Counted from the first letter of the stretch, positions 9,191-18,006 are shown. The stretch is DNA of 64,000 bases from Bugula neritina (GCA_964035545.1 OZ037770.1:6944229-7008228), one strand, 5' to 3'. The notes: generated by a model not told the origin, from the sequence alone. Numbers and translations are program-made.

Positions 9191-9283
9191 CACCTTGTAT
9201 GTAATTGAAATTTACTTTTTAATAGTTATATTGACAACAACATATGTAACAATAAAAAATAAATTTCAATCACATACAAAGTG
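9191..9283. repeat. Inverted repeat, 24-bp arms
   Basis: Arms 9191-9214 and 9260-9283 are reverse complements with two mismatches, separated by 45 nt. TTGACAACAAC occurs as a direct repeat at 9181-9191 and 9231-9241. It could be a short foldback element abutting the SINE head. Confidence 0.8.
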
Positions 9284-11385
9284 TAACAAGATAATAACAA
9301 TAGTGGCAATAATGTAGCATCTTTGTAAAGTAAAAATAACCATAATTCCAAATCAGACTACAGTTAAAGGTAAGCTGCTACTACGCAGCAGTATCTACTA
9401 TCTTTTTCCCAATTTTCACATTGCAAGCAACGGTTATGCTACAAAAGTTTGGCCATACTTGAAATAACTGAATTATATTTATTAATATAATTTGATCAAA
9501 ATTAATAATGAAATTGAAAAATTATGTCTTTTGAGATGGTTATAATTTTACTTAATAAAATCTCAGAGGTAGCAGAGCAAGCAACAAATAGAACAAGTTG
9601 ACCAATCAATAACAAAAATGAAATTGAAAACTTGAAATATCCTACAAACTTAGTGGCTATGACATAACAACATCAATAGCAACAATGAACGTTTAGCTTT
9701 AACTGTAGCGTGATCTGGTATAAATGGGCATAAACTGGATAAGCAAAGATAACATACACTGTACACTGTACTGTACCTTATTACTAATAGATCGGATGCT
9801 AGGATGAGAAAAGAAAACACAACATGTAGGCGGGCAGCTTGACCTTCTGTAAAGTGACAGATTGAATTTTGGTACTTGTTTCCATGATTGAAAAGATCGG
9901 ATTGAATGTAGTTTGAATCTATACTGTAAAAATAGAAAGTTTCAGTAGATGGTCTAACAAAAAGCATGTTGAAATTTGCGACTAATATTTCATTATTTCT
10001 ACATCATACTTTGCATAAAAGATATGCTGATATAGATCGTTTTCAATGTGCTGATATCCTCTTTACAATTAAGGCCTCATTAACACTTGCCGTACTGGTG
10101 AAAGTTTATCTGCTAATAAGAATGGTAACTTACTGTTAGTTACTAAGCAAAGTACTGAATAATCATGATAGTCACATTTTCAGATGTCAAAACTTCTTAG
10201 GTTTCTATTTGGGTGTTTTTGTAATTAATGAAAGCTAGATTTTTAGGCTACGCTTAATTTAAACAAGCCATATAAAAAATTTTTAATCTTTTGAAACTAT
10301 GGAATTGAGTAACTTAAATCAACAATAAGCGATTAAAAAAACCAGCGGGAAATATACTTTAAATTTTAGTACTATATTAACTTTGCCCAATAGAAGCCCT
10401 ACGTGATTTTTTGAACCGAGCAGTGTTTGATCAATGCCGCCACGTATATCGGGGTATTCAACCAGGATGCTAACAAATATGGCTGACATTTGCTGTTACG
10501 GCATACGATATGGCAAAGTGTGTCTAGGGGGCTTGACTCCATATATGGCATATTTCCATATGTCTAGTAGTTCACTTAAACGCTCTTAAGTAAAGGAGAT
10601 AAAATAGCCATAGTGCGATGATTTAAAGGAAAAAATTTAGAGCGTGTGGTTCAACTAGCTCCATGGCTCAACTAGCCCCACGCCCATGGGTATTATGAGA
10701 TTTATATTATTATTATAATTATTAGTATTACTAATACTAGGTAGGCTAAATTGATAGATACTCGATATATACTGGTTTTCACCCCACCACAAAATGTTAT
10801 ATAATGTTGAGGCTGCTTTAGCTCTCCTAATAAATTTAGTTCCACTATATTTGTAAAATTAGCTAAACCAAGTTCAAGACCATTTGTTTAATTCAATCCT
10901 GGTTGTGATACTGTAAATCACTGTTGAAGTTGAGCCATTTTTTTTCGATCAATCCAAACTCCTCTTTTTGTTACTTATTTAAAAAAAACGGAAAATAGAA
11001 GTATTTGATCTAAACTATTGCTATTTTTTGAAATTACTTTAATCTTTAGCAAAGCTACAATAATTGCTACATAAACCACATCCAATTATATATGATTTTA
11101 TGTGGCTAACCGCAACTGTTGTTTTTATTTTTATGATTGTGTAAAGCTACCGTCACGAGGCTTTTAACAAGATTGTAGAACTGAAGCCCTTTTTTTGTTG
11201 TGTTTTGAAAGCCAATTCTAGCTGCAGATTTTTTTCTGTAGCTGCAAAACTGCAGTCATGACATTACTCTAACCATAGTTTCAATCATAAAGAATGTGAC
11301 TATGACTTGAATAAATTTTTAGTTTTTGCCCTTGAAACTTAAAAAACATTTGACCTACCTACTATGGGGACGGAGCAATATTCCG
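9284..11385. other. Intergenic, no gene recognised
   Basis: About 2.1 kb of AT-rich sequence. The only sizeable frame (9650-9967, - strand) has no recognisable content. I see no RNA gene, exon or repeat array that I can support. Confidence 0.5.
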
Positions 11386-11467
11386 AAGGTGTACTGCTTC
11401 GAAGGCCTATTGTTCTAAAGGTGCATTGTTCTAAAGGTGCATTAGTCTGAAGGTGCATTGATCCGAA
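11386..11467. repeat. Degenerate tandem repeat of about 18 bp, 4-5 units
   Basis: Successive units contain TTCCGAAGGTGTACTG, TTCGAAGGCCTATTG, TTCTAAAGGTGCATTG (twice) and GTCTGAAGGTGCATTG, then a decayed end. The unit has a TTC..GAA dyad. Confidence 0.75.
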
Positions 11468-11757
11468 ATTTAGTAGACACATGATTATATCACTGAGATG
11501 TCATAAATTTACCTCACAATCTTGCTATATTTTTGCTAGCTGTGGTTGGCATGCACGTTGCCTACTTGTGATTGTTTAGCCTGAGATTACTTTATGAGGC
11601 TGCCTCAATTAGGACTGCATCATATATCAGCATTCCGTTGTGGCTGCTCCATAAACTAAGTACACGGCAAGTTATTCATTATGACTAGCATGAAGTTGAG
11701 ATATTGATAATCACCCAACTGTTAAATTGACCGTAATAGTTTTATTTGAAGCTTTCC
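11468..11757. other. Flank of LTR element
   Basis: Unique-looking sequence immediately left of the truncated LTR. No feature recognised, and no target-site duplication partner for the right flank. Confidence 0.5.
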
Positions 11758-12063
11758 TGCGTATTTAATTTCAATTTAACTAGCAATTACTAACAGAGCT
11801 TGCGTACGATAACCTTTATTTAACTCGATAAACATAATTATAACAGTATGTCAAAACCACAATACATCAATCAACTATAAGCACATCTTACTACTACGAG
11901 CCCCTGCTCTCAACAACACATGGTTTCTGCTAGCTAACCCGCGAACAGTCACTTGACCGGAACCTTGCCTTCCGGTCCTTCTGATTGGATAGTAAAACAT
12001 AGTTATAAGTATTCCCATACAGGAGGGGATGAATCCATTATTATACTACATAATCTCATTACA
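11758..12063 (-). repeat. 3' LTR (outer end truncated)
   Basis: 306 bp aligned without gaps to 16292-16597, with 6 substitutions. On the - strand it starts TGTAATGAG directly after the polypurine tract. The right-hand LTR continues a further 39 bp up to the PBS, and those 39 bp are absent here, so this copy has lost the end of U5. Confidence 0.95.
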
Positions 12064-12074
12064 CCGCCCCCACC
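12064..12074 (-). other. Polypurine tract
   Basis: GGTGGGGGCGG on the - strand lies directly before the TG that opens the 3' LTR, the expected place for the plus-strand primer of reverse transcription. Confidence 0.7.
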
Positions 12075-12341
12075 AGCAGAAAGCCCTATTTTCTGATAAA
12101 AAAAAAAACAGTATAATAATGCAAAAATAACATAAGTAAAGAAAACCCACAAAAAGAAAGAAGAGAAATATCAAATGTATGACATATATAAACACATAAG
12201 TAAGATAACGGATGGCCAGCGTACAACTGGCCAGCTATAAAGAGAGAGTCCTGGATCGTAGGTCATTAGCAGTCGAGCATTTACACGATCACAACGTAGT
12301 ATCCCGGGAACATGCGGGATGGAATTGCCAACTGCCAGCTC

Positions 12342-12899
12342 CTAGTTTTGCAGGGACTGGATCCGATGTCGTGCCTGCCGTGCACGTAGCCTACGCTTTA
12401 GGCGTCCTACTGAGCCCTTCAATTCACTAAGGCCCATTGTAGTACTGAGTAAGTCGGGGGCCAACTGGGTGAATTCATCCTGCAGCCGTAAGAGTCTTTC
12501 TTCGACAGTTGCTAGTCGGGTAGGCCTGGTTAGGGTTGGCGTCGCTTCTTCTGGCAAGTCTGATGCTTCCATGGGGGTATTGTTTAGCCGCGGTATGATT
12601 GCAGCGACCGTTTTCACCATAGGGGACTTCTGACGGGCGGCTGTTAGCAATGTATAAAATCCGGAGGATAATGCGGCCCAGGTTAAAGCCTTCTTGACCA
12701 CTGGTTTGACCGCTTCTAGGTATTGATCGCAGTTGTCCGCGTCTACTACATAGCCCTCGCCCGCGAAACAGTCCATCATATGAGCCAGGGCAGGGTATGG
12801 ATACACGTCGTGAAATCCACACGGACAGAAACGTAGCAGGAAGTGTGCATTCACATGCAGCCGTAGTCCTTGGTGCGAGGGAAGCTCTTTGTAACACAC
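12342..12899 (-). CDS. Extra ORF downstream of pol, unknown function
   Basis: About 185 codons on the - strand. It lies between the pol remnant and the 3' LTR, where some Gypsy-type elements carry an env or accessory gene. I do not recognise it. Seen: a Cys/His-rich N-terminal part (HVNAHFLLRFCPCGFHDVY and MMDCFAG) that might bind zinc, a central helical part, an acidic linker (ASDLPEEATPTLTRPTRLAT), then a leucine-rich, probably coiled-coil segment with a basic Arg-rich end (GRLKRRLRARQARH). No signal peptide, no membrane segment and no furin-like site, so it does not look like an envelope protein. The frame opens on a GTG; the true start is unknown and a spliced leader is possible. Confidence 0.55.
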   Translation of the reverse strand: MCYKELPSHQGLRLHVNAHFLLRFCPCGFHDVYPYPALAHMMDCFAGEGYVVDADNCDQYLEAVKPVVKKALTWAALSSGFYTLLTAARQKSPMVKTVAAIIPRLNNTPMEASDLPEEATPTLTRPTRLATVEERLLRLQDEFTQLAPDLLSTTMGLSELKGSVGRLKRRLRARQARHRIQSLQN

Positions 12900-13356
12900 A
12901 TGTCAGGTATGTTGTGACCTACTCGGTCCCCAGGCTTCTTCAATTTGCCGTCCGTCCGTCCGTTGTCCATTTCCGGTCCGTTATCCAAGGAGGAGAGAGA
13001 GTGTAGATCCTGTGACCCAGAGTTGGTCGATCGAGTGTGATCTGCAAGAGTATAACAGTGTAAGAGGGTACACTGAGTACAACCGGCGTATACAGCCTGG
13101 TGGGTACTTAACTCAATTAGACACTCGTGAGACTCAGTTAATGAATAGTTGATCGAAAACACACACTACTGTAACAGACTGTTCAGTCTTAGAGTCAATG
13201 TGAATTCCCACCACTAAAAATCATTACCGAGTCTCCAGGTTATTCTATAATAGTTAAGCTGATTAATACAGTTTAGCCCTCGTACCAAAAACATAACTAA
13301 CCCACCTCTCGATTCTTGGCAAGCCATTGTGAATGAGAGTGGTATGTTTATGATTT
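12900..13356 (-). other. Gap between pol remnant and extra ORF
   Basis: Internal element sequence without a supported frame. Short frames on both strands here have no recognisable content. It may contain a splice acceptor for the extra ORF. Confidence 0.4.
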
Positions 13357-14739
13357 CTACGTACGCCTACTCAAAGCTGTATTAATGTGATGAAAGAGCG
13401 AGCAGCGTGGTTGTGAAACGTGACTATGACTTATTACTTCCGGCGTATGAATCTTATTTGAATTTCCGCTGAGGCAAAAATTGATATTTTCGTGGTGCTC
13501 ACAACTCCCACGCTCTGCTCTCTTCCCCTCACGGCGCCTCGTAGGACGTTTGACCGCGCCCTGAACGGAACGTGGTAAATCCTTGCGATACGCGGAGCCT
13601 GGCTTAGGACACCGTTTGCGAGGTGTCGTCACTAACCAAGGCGGTTTACGCACCCGTGGACGGTCACGTCTCTCGGGTGGTGCTTCCAGCCAGTTTGTGA
13701 CAAATGGAGTTTTCCTCGCATCTCCGTTCGGAGCCTGGGGGAGTGTTGTCCTCAGCCATGGTGGTTTACGCACCCGTGGACGGTCACATCTCACAGGTGG
13801 TGCTTCCAGCCAATTTGTGACAAATGGAGCTTTCCCAGTACCTCCGCACGAAGCCCCTCCCTTGGGGGGTTTTTGCACTTCCAGGTCGGTTCCTGACCTA
13901 GGAAGTGGCGGTGGCGGCTTGCACGCTGACGGCGGTGAGCGCACTTCCCTGAACGGGTGTGGCTTTTCCTGCCTTGCCACTGCTTTGGGTTGCATCCTAG
14001 GCGGTTTGTCGACCAGGTTAGCAGTCTCCGTCTGCCCGGGTCTTTCTGCACTTTGCCTTCGCCGCCCTACTTCGTCAGTAGGGGGGCCGTGCTTACTGAC
14101 CCGGCAGACTCCGCACTGCCCAACTCTGCGTCGTACATCACGCTCCATGTGAGGCCAATACCACCAGAGTTGTAGTTCGGTGAACACCTGTTGGGCTCCC
14201 CCGTGAGCCTGCTGGTGTACCTCTTCTATCAACTCTCGGCGGATGGCGGCAGGACAGAGGGCCCTCTCCTGGTCTGGCTGGTGGTGGTTATCGGCCAAAG
14301 ATATGGTCAGTAGACCATCCGGCCCGATCCGCAGTGCGTTCCAACGTCGGCAGTACAGCTGCCACTCGGCGCAGCCCTGCTTCTGTTGTCTGTCACTGGG
14401 TCGTCGCCCTTCCCATTTCATTCGATAGACGTCGGCTACCACCGAGGTCTTTCCTTTCCGTGTCAGCTGGTTAGAGCTGCGGACAGGTGGGACGTTCGGG
14501 TGCGCGCTCTCTACAGCTCCCGGCTTGGAGGTACGGCCACCGTCTACCTGGCGGTGGACGGTGTCCCGGGAGTGGCCAGGCATAGTACAAGTACGTACTA
14601 CCGGCTCTTCTCCCGTTAGGGGATGGCCAAACTTATCGACACAGGCGAGCTTCCTGCCGCCCATAATCATCGCAGATTTACCAAAATCGATGCGACATCC
14701 ATGTCGTTGTAAGAATGGCGTCCTCCTGGAGTTGTCCAA
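13357..14739 (-). pseudogene. pol: pol remnant: end of protease region, integrase zinc-binding domain, repetitive tail
   Basis: 460-codon open frame that opens without an ATG. Its start (PFLQRHGCRIDFG) is the continuation of the retropepsin domain encoded in the other frame at 14678-15385. Then VVRTCTMPGHSRDTVH, a linker, and HQQAHGG followed by WPHMERDVRRRVGQCGVC, a His-His...Cys-Cys zinc finger as at the N-terminus of Gypsy integrases. The DDE catalytic core does not follow. Instead there is a basic, Pro-rich tail containing two copies of FVTNWLEAPP and DRPRVRKPPWL, 40 residues apart. Reverse transcriptase and RNase H are missing from between protease and integrase. It is probably not functional alone; the element would need proteins from a relative. 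Confidence 0.8.
13621..13860. repeat. In-frame 120-bp tandem duplication in pol tail
   Basis: Two 120-bp units (13621-13740 and 13741-13860). They share GGTTTACGCACCCGTGGACG, a GGTGGTGCTTCCAGCCA block and TTTGTGACAAATGGAG at the same offset. 120 is a multiple of 3, so the - strand frame is kept and the protein has two 40-residue repeats. Confidence 0.9.
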
Positions 14740-15385
14740 CTATGAACCTCTCCTGGATGGTCTGGTCACAGACGCTCCCAGGGAGTTCAATGATACCGTA
14801 GAAGGGGATGCACGACCCGTCTGCCAGGGTGCCATGATCGCCTTCATACGGTTCCAACCTGCTTCGGATCTGAGCACTGAGTGTGTCGAAGAATCGACGA
14901 CCCAGGAGGTTGGTGGTGCAGCCCGTGTCCAACAGAAACCTGGCAGGTTTGCCGGCTATCTGTCCTGGTAGAAACAGGCTGCTCTCGTGGGGATGTAGTG
15001 GTATCTTGGGTGACCTCATCTCCCTCGCCTTGGCGGAGGGGTTAGGTTCTTGACGACGACTCGGGACCAGCTGTCGAGGGGGTGGTGCCGCGCCTTGCTG
15101 CGTTTGGGCACCTCCCCTCGCAGACTCTGCGGTCCGTCGTTTGTCGAACCTGTTGCGGGGTGGCACCGAGAACACCGGCGGCGAGCGGCTTGTACAGCCT
15201 GTTTGCCGTCCTGGTGGCCGTTGCGCGAGGTCCCGGACGGGTGTCCGGCGTGGCGGACGCCACTGTGTCCTCCCTTGGGGTTTTAACGGCGGCCCGCCGG
15301 ATGTGGGAGCATCCGCGGGCCGTCGTAGTTTAACCCTGGTTGAAGTCGGGGACAGTGTTTCTGGAAGTGTCCTGGTCTTCCGCAC
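14678..15385 (-). CDS. pol: pol 5' part: linker and aspartic protease
   Basis: The frame lies -1 relative to gag and overlaps its end by 103 nt, so it would be entered by frameshifting at 15334-15328, not by its own start. After a basic, Pro/Arg-rich linker comes the retropepsin active-site block ARFLLDTGCTTNLLGRRFFD (LLDTG with its catalytic Asp), then GDHGTLADGSCIPFYGII, the flap region. The frame stops at 14678, about 60 nt after it ceases to resemble protease. The homologous continuation is in the overlapping frame starting at 14739, so a small indel near 14700-14725 breaks pol here. The repeated CGCCATTC/GCCATTC context suggests a short deletion. Confidence 0.85.
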   Translation of the reverse strand: MRKTRTLPETLSPTSTRVKLRRPADAPTSGGPPLKPQGRTQWRPPRRTPVRDLAQRPPGRQTGCTSRSPPVFSVPPRNRFDKRRTAESARGGAQTQQGAAPPPRQLVPSRRQEPNPSAKAREMRSPKIPLHPHESSLFLPGQIAGKPARFLLDTGCTTNLLGRRFFDTLSAQIRSRLEPYEGDHGTLADGSCIPFYGIIELPGSVCDQTIQERFIVGQLQEDAILTTTWMSHRFW

Positions 15386-16218
15386 CCCCAGCAGGAGGAG
15401 TCCCCTCTACCAAGCGACTGCACCGGTGGCCCGTCAAGCTCACGGGTGGTGTCTAGCTGGCTTAGAGGGACCAAGGCAGAGACCAGTTCGGCTAGCATGT
15501 CGGTCATTTGTGCGACCTGTGATGCCACCGTCATCTGCGTCACTTTGGCCACCGCTGGAGTTTCCGCATGAGAAGCAGTAGGAGCAGCGGAGGGCTCCAT
15601 GTCCACCTGACGAGAAGTCACACGGCTCCGGTGCAGCTGGCTGGCCAGAAGGTAAGCCTCCCCTTCTGCCAGCGCACCTTCGACCGTGGTGACTCTCCTC
15701 GCCAAGAGTTGGTGATGGAGTCCCAAGTCGTTGATGGACTGCACGAAGGCATCATAGGTATACCTCTCACGGTTTACTTGCGGCAGATGGCGGAACGCAA
15801 TCTGCGCCAGTCTCATAACCGTGGTAGCGTGCTCTTGTAGCGGCGTGTGAGAATCACGCCGTAGTCTTTGAAGATGGGCCTGCGCATCCACAGCGGAGAT
15901 ACCAAAACGGGCTGGCAGGGAAGCAAAGATGCTGTCAATGTCTGGTCCCACTCCATACGGCTTGGCTTTGTCTGACAGCGCCATCCTGAGCTTGAGCAAT
16001 GCTATTCTAGGTGGCCATTGTGCAACCTCCATTACATCTTGGAATTCCTGAACGAATTGCTCCACCGGCTCTTCACCTGAGAAGGTGGGTACCCTCAGCC
16101 GGTACTTCTCTTCGTAACATTCCCTATGTACTCGCACTTCTGGTTCTATAGGTATAGCAAAGTTATCTTCCTCACCTTCATTCCTCCGAAGGGGTAGCTC
16201 TGTGCCTCTTTCTGTCAT
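15283..16218 (-). CDS. gag: Gag protein with CCHC zinc knuckle
   Basis: 311 residues from an ATG at 16218, 14 nt after the PBS. N-terminal and central parts form a helical capsid-like retrotransposon gag domain (VPTFSGEEPVEQFVQEFQDV, LKLRMALSDKAKPYG and RYTYDAFVQSINDLG). The C-terminal knuckle CWGCGRPGHFQKHC fits C-x2-C-x4-H-x4-C, for RNA packaging. The frame stops at 15283, inside the pol overlap. It is intact, so this element may still make Gag. Confidence 0.9.
   Translation of the reverse strand: MTERGTELPLRRNEGEEDNFAIPIEPEVRVHRECYEEKYRLRVPTFSGEEPVEQFVQEFQDVMEVAQWPPRIALLKLRMALSDKAKPYGVGPDIDSIFASLPARFGISAVDAQAHLQRLRRDSHTPLQEHATTVMRLAQIAFRHLPQVNRERYTYDAFVQSINDLGLHHQLLARRVTTVEGALAEGEAYLLASQLHRSRVTSRQVDMEPSAAPTASHAETPAVAKVTQMTVASQVAQMTDMLAELVSALVPLSQLDTTRELDGPPVQSLGRGDSSCWGCGRPGHFQKHCPRLQPGLNYDGPRMLPHPAGRR
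15291..15334 (-). promoter_or_regulatory. Programmed -1 ribosomal frameshift signal between gag and pol
   Basis: On the - strand, the heptamer GTTAAAC (15334-15328) is read G-TTA-AAC in the gag frame, exactly the phase needed for simultaneous -1 slippage, and it lies in the overlap of the two open frames. After a 6-nt spacer (TACGAC) comes a hairpin: GGCCCGCGGATG (15321-15310) pairs with CATCC and GCGGGCC (15303-15291) with one bulged G and a 6-nt loop. Heptamer, spacer length and a GC-rich 12-bp stem are the three classical parts. GUUAAAC is a known slippery heptamer in nidoviruses. Confidence 0.85.
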
Positions 16219-16232
16219 CTTGAAATATGCAA

Positions 16233-16251
16233 AATCCCACCGCTGCCACCA
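16233..16251 (-). other. Primer binding site, tRNA-Leu type
   Basis: TGGTGGCAGCGGTGGGATT on the - strand is the complement of CCA plus the 3' acceptor and T-arm sequence of animal tRNA-Leu(AAG) (...AATCCCACCGCTGCCA). It follows one base after the CA that closes the 5' LTR, and so fixes the LTR end at 16253. The tRNA assignment is from general knowledge of tRNA-Leu sequence. Confidence 0.8.
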
Positions 16252-16252
16252 C

Positions 16253-16597
16253 TGTTGTGAGTTTTAGCACAATTATCAAGCGTGGATTGCCTGCGTATTT
16301 AATTTCAATTCAACTAGCAATTACTAACAGAGCTTGCGTATGATAACCTTTATTTAACTCGATAAACATAATTATAACAGTATGTCAAAACCACAATACA
16401 TCAATCAACTATAAGCACATCTTACTACTACGAGCCCCTGCTCTCAACAACACATGGTTTCTGCTAGCTAACCCGCGAACAGTCACTTGACCGGAACCTT
16501 GCCTTCCGGTCCTTTTGATTGGATAGTAAAACATAGTTATAAGTATTCCCATACAGGAGGGGACGAATCCATTATTATACTACGTAATCCCATTACA
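16253..16597 (-). repeat. 5' LTR (complete)
   Basis: 345 bp, TGTAATGGG...CAACA on the - strand. 306 bp are shared with the 3' LTR at 98% identity; the 39 bp nearest the PBS are present only here. It would carry the element's promoter and poly(A) signal; I see no unambiguous TATA box. Confidence 0.9.
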
Positions 16598-17039
16598 ATA
16601 CCTATACTTATAGTATTCAATTCAAAGTGATACATCAAAACTATCAAGTGTTAAGGCTATCAATGACCAAGCTAGGCACTATCAATATCACTATGAGTAT
16701 GACTATAATTACAAATTTAAACTTGATGCTAAAATAATACTAGTTGTAGTTAGGCTATGTAGGCGTGAGCAGAGTGTCTAATTTGAGGTATTTTTATCCT
16801 TTAGTCCAAGATGAAATCACACAAATACTTTAATTTAAAACTCGGTTGTTTAAAAATTTTAATTTAGCGTCCGCCATAACCTTACGTTACGTTAATTAAT
16901 ATTATACTTGATAATGAATATCATTATGATGATCATGACGACACATAATGATAATCATAGTGATAAATAATTTTATAATAAAATATAATATTAATTGGTT
17001 TTAATTATATTTTTATCCTAAGGCCAAGGCTAATAGTAA
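16598..17039. other. Intergenic, no gene recognised
   Basis: AT-rich, with stretches of short ATGA/ATCAT-like simple sequence around 16905-16960. No gene seen. Confidence 0.5.
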
Positions 17040-17126
17040 TACTAATAGTAATGTAACAGTAATGCAATCACTATCACTGTAACTTACAGTGATAGTGATT
17101 GCATTACTGTTACATTACTATTAGTA
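17040..17126. repeat. Perfect 43-bp palindrome with 1-nt centre
   Basis: 17040-17082 and 17084-17126 are exact reverse complements around a single C at 17083. The arm begins TACTAATAGTAATGTAACAG and ends ATCACTATCACTGTAA. No mismatch in 43 pairs. Symmetry fails immediately outside (17039 A against 17127 C). The dyad would extrude as a cruciform, or fold in RNA as a hairpin with almost no loop. Confidence 0.98.
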
Positions 17127-17728
17127 CAGTGTAAGACTAAGTGTAACTGTAAGTCAGTTAGTGTTAGTGTGTCACTATCAGTATCAATAATCTGAATCAT
17201 TGCACCAAAATAGTTCTCTCACCATTAATTTTAACGGCAGCACACAAATTTTGTGAGATTGCATATCAACTAAATAAAACTTAAGTTCTTGTTTTTAATT
17301 ATTAGGGGCAAAAGCGAAGGAAAATAAAATTTAAACAGGTCTGTTTGTCTCCGACTCTAGTCCAGTTATCAATCAAAATTGTAATGTTTCAATATAAACA
17401 ACGACTGCGTTGTTAATGTCTAACGTATGCCGGACTACTTAAACGGAAGTCAACTAAATCACAACTAAGATTGTAGCGAGTCGTTCTCGCCTTATAGCAC
17501 CTTCAGGTAGGATAACTCTATAGTGCCAGCTTGAATATTTATGATGTCCAGTGAACAAAATAATTATTTTTATTTTGCCACGAGCTCATCTCCTCCGACC
17601 AATCTCTTTTTTGAAGAAATCAAAATTTCATCTTTGCCCCAAATACAAATTACGTTCATCTCAGCTGTAAGGTAGCTTAGCACATCTTTAGCCGCTTATA
17701 GATCACCTTCTCCATACTCATGTAAGAT
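17127..17728. other. Intergenic, no gene recognised
   Basis: No coding frame, RNA or repeat that I can support. The beginning (17127-17185) continues the TAAGT/GTTAGT-like simple composition of the palindrome. Confidence 0.5.
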
Positions 17729-17903
17729 TAATGTACACGAAATCTGCTATAAGTAGTCATGAGTTGGGGTTGACTGAGTGCAGTACGTAGGTTGGGGTTT
17801 ATAGGTCCAACTATAACCGCCAACTAAAGAACCACAAACTACTGCGCTCATGACTCAGTCACTCTCAACTTAGACTGTTTATAGCAACTTTCAATGCACA
17901 TTA
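17729..17903. repeat. Imperfect foldback, about 50-bp arms
   Basis: TAATGTACAC and CTGCTATAAGTAGTCATGAG, then GTTGACTGAG on the left, pair with the right half ending CTCAGTCACTCTCAAC, TTTATAGCAACTTTC and AATGCACATTA. Arms are about 75-80% complementary around an 80-nt middle. It may be a short non-autonomous foldback or MITE; no target-site duplication recognised. Confidence 0.7.
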
Positions 17904-18006
17904 AATACTCTCTTTTATGAAGTTTTCTCCCCTTTTCGCAACCAAACTAATTTTATCTACATAGGTGCAATACTTATATCACATATGCTCAAATATAACA
18001 TTGATT

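Larger units (their letters stand above)
11758..16597 (-). mobile_element. Non-autonomous Ty3/Gypsy-type LTR retrotransposon
   Basis: About 4.84 kb, read on the - strand: 5' LTR (16597-16253), PBS (16251-16233), gag (16218-15283), protease frame (15385-14678), integrase zinc-binding frame (14739-13357), an extra ORF (12899-12342), a polypurine tract (12074-12064) and 3' LTR (12063-11758, truncated). No reverse transcriptase, RNase H or integrase catalytic core lies between protease and the integrase zinc finger, and there is no room for them. The LTRs differ at 6 of 306 shared positions. GC content is much higher than in the surroundings. No target-site duplication was found, as expected if the outer end of the left LTR is lost. 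Confidence 0.93.

Noticed and set aside
10400-10700. Possible regulatory or exon sequence with CCATATATGG-type dyads
   Set aside because: No coding frame, splice pattern or recognised motif set; too weak to call.
13583-14152. 189-codon + strand frame in the LTR element
   Set aside because: Antisense shadow of the GC-rich pol remnant.
15141-15581. 146-codon + strand frame
   Set aside because: Antisense shadow of gag and protease.
11753-16602. Target-site duplication for the LTR element (flanks TTTCC and ATACC)
   Set aside because: The flanks do not match, and the left LTR is truncated, so no duplication is expected.
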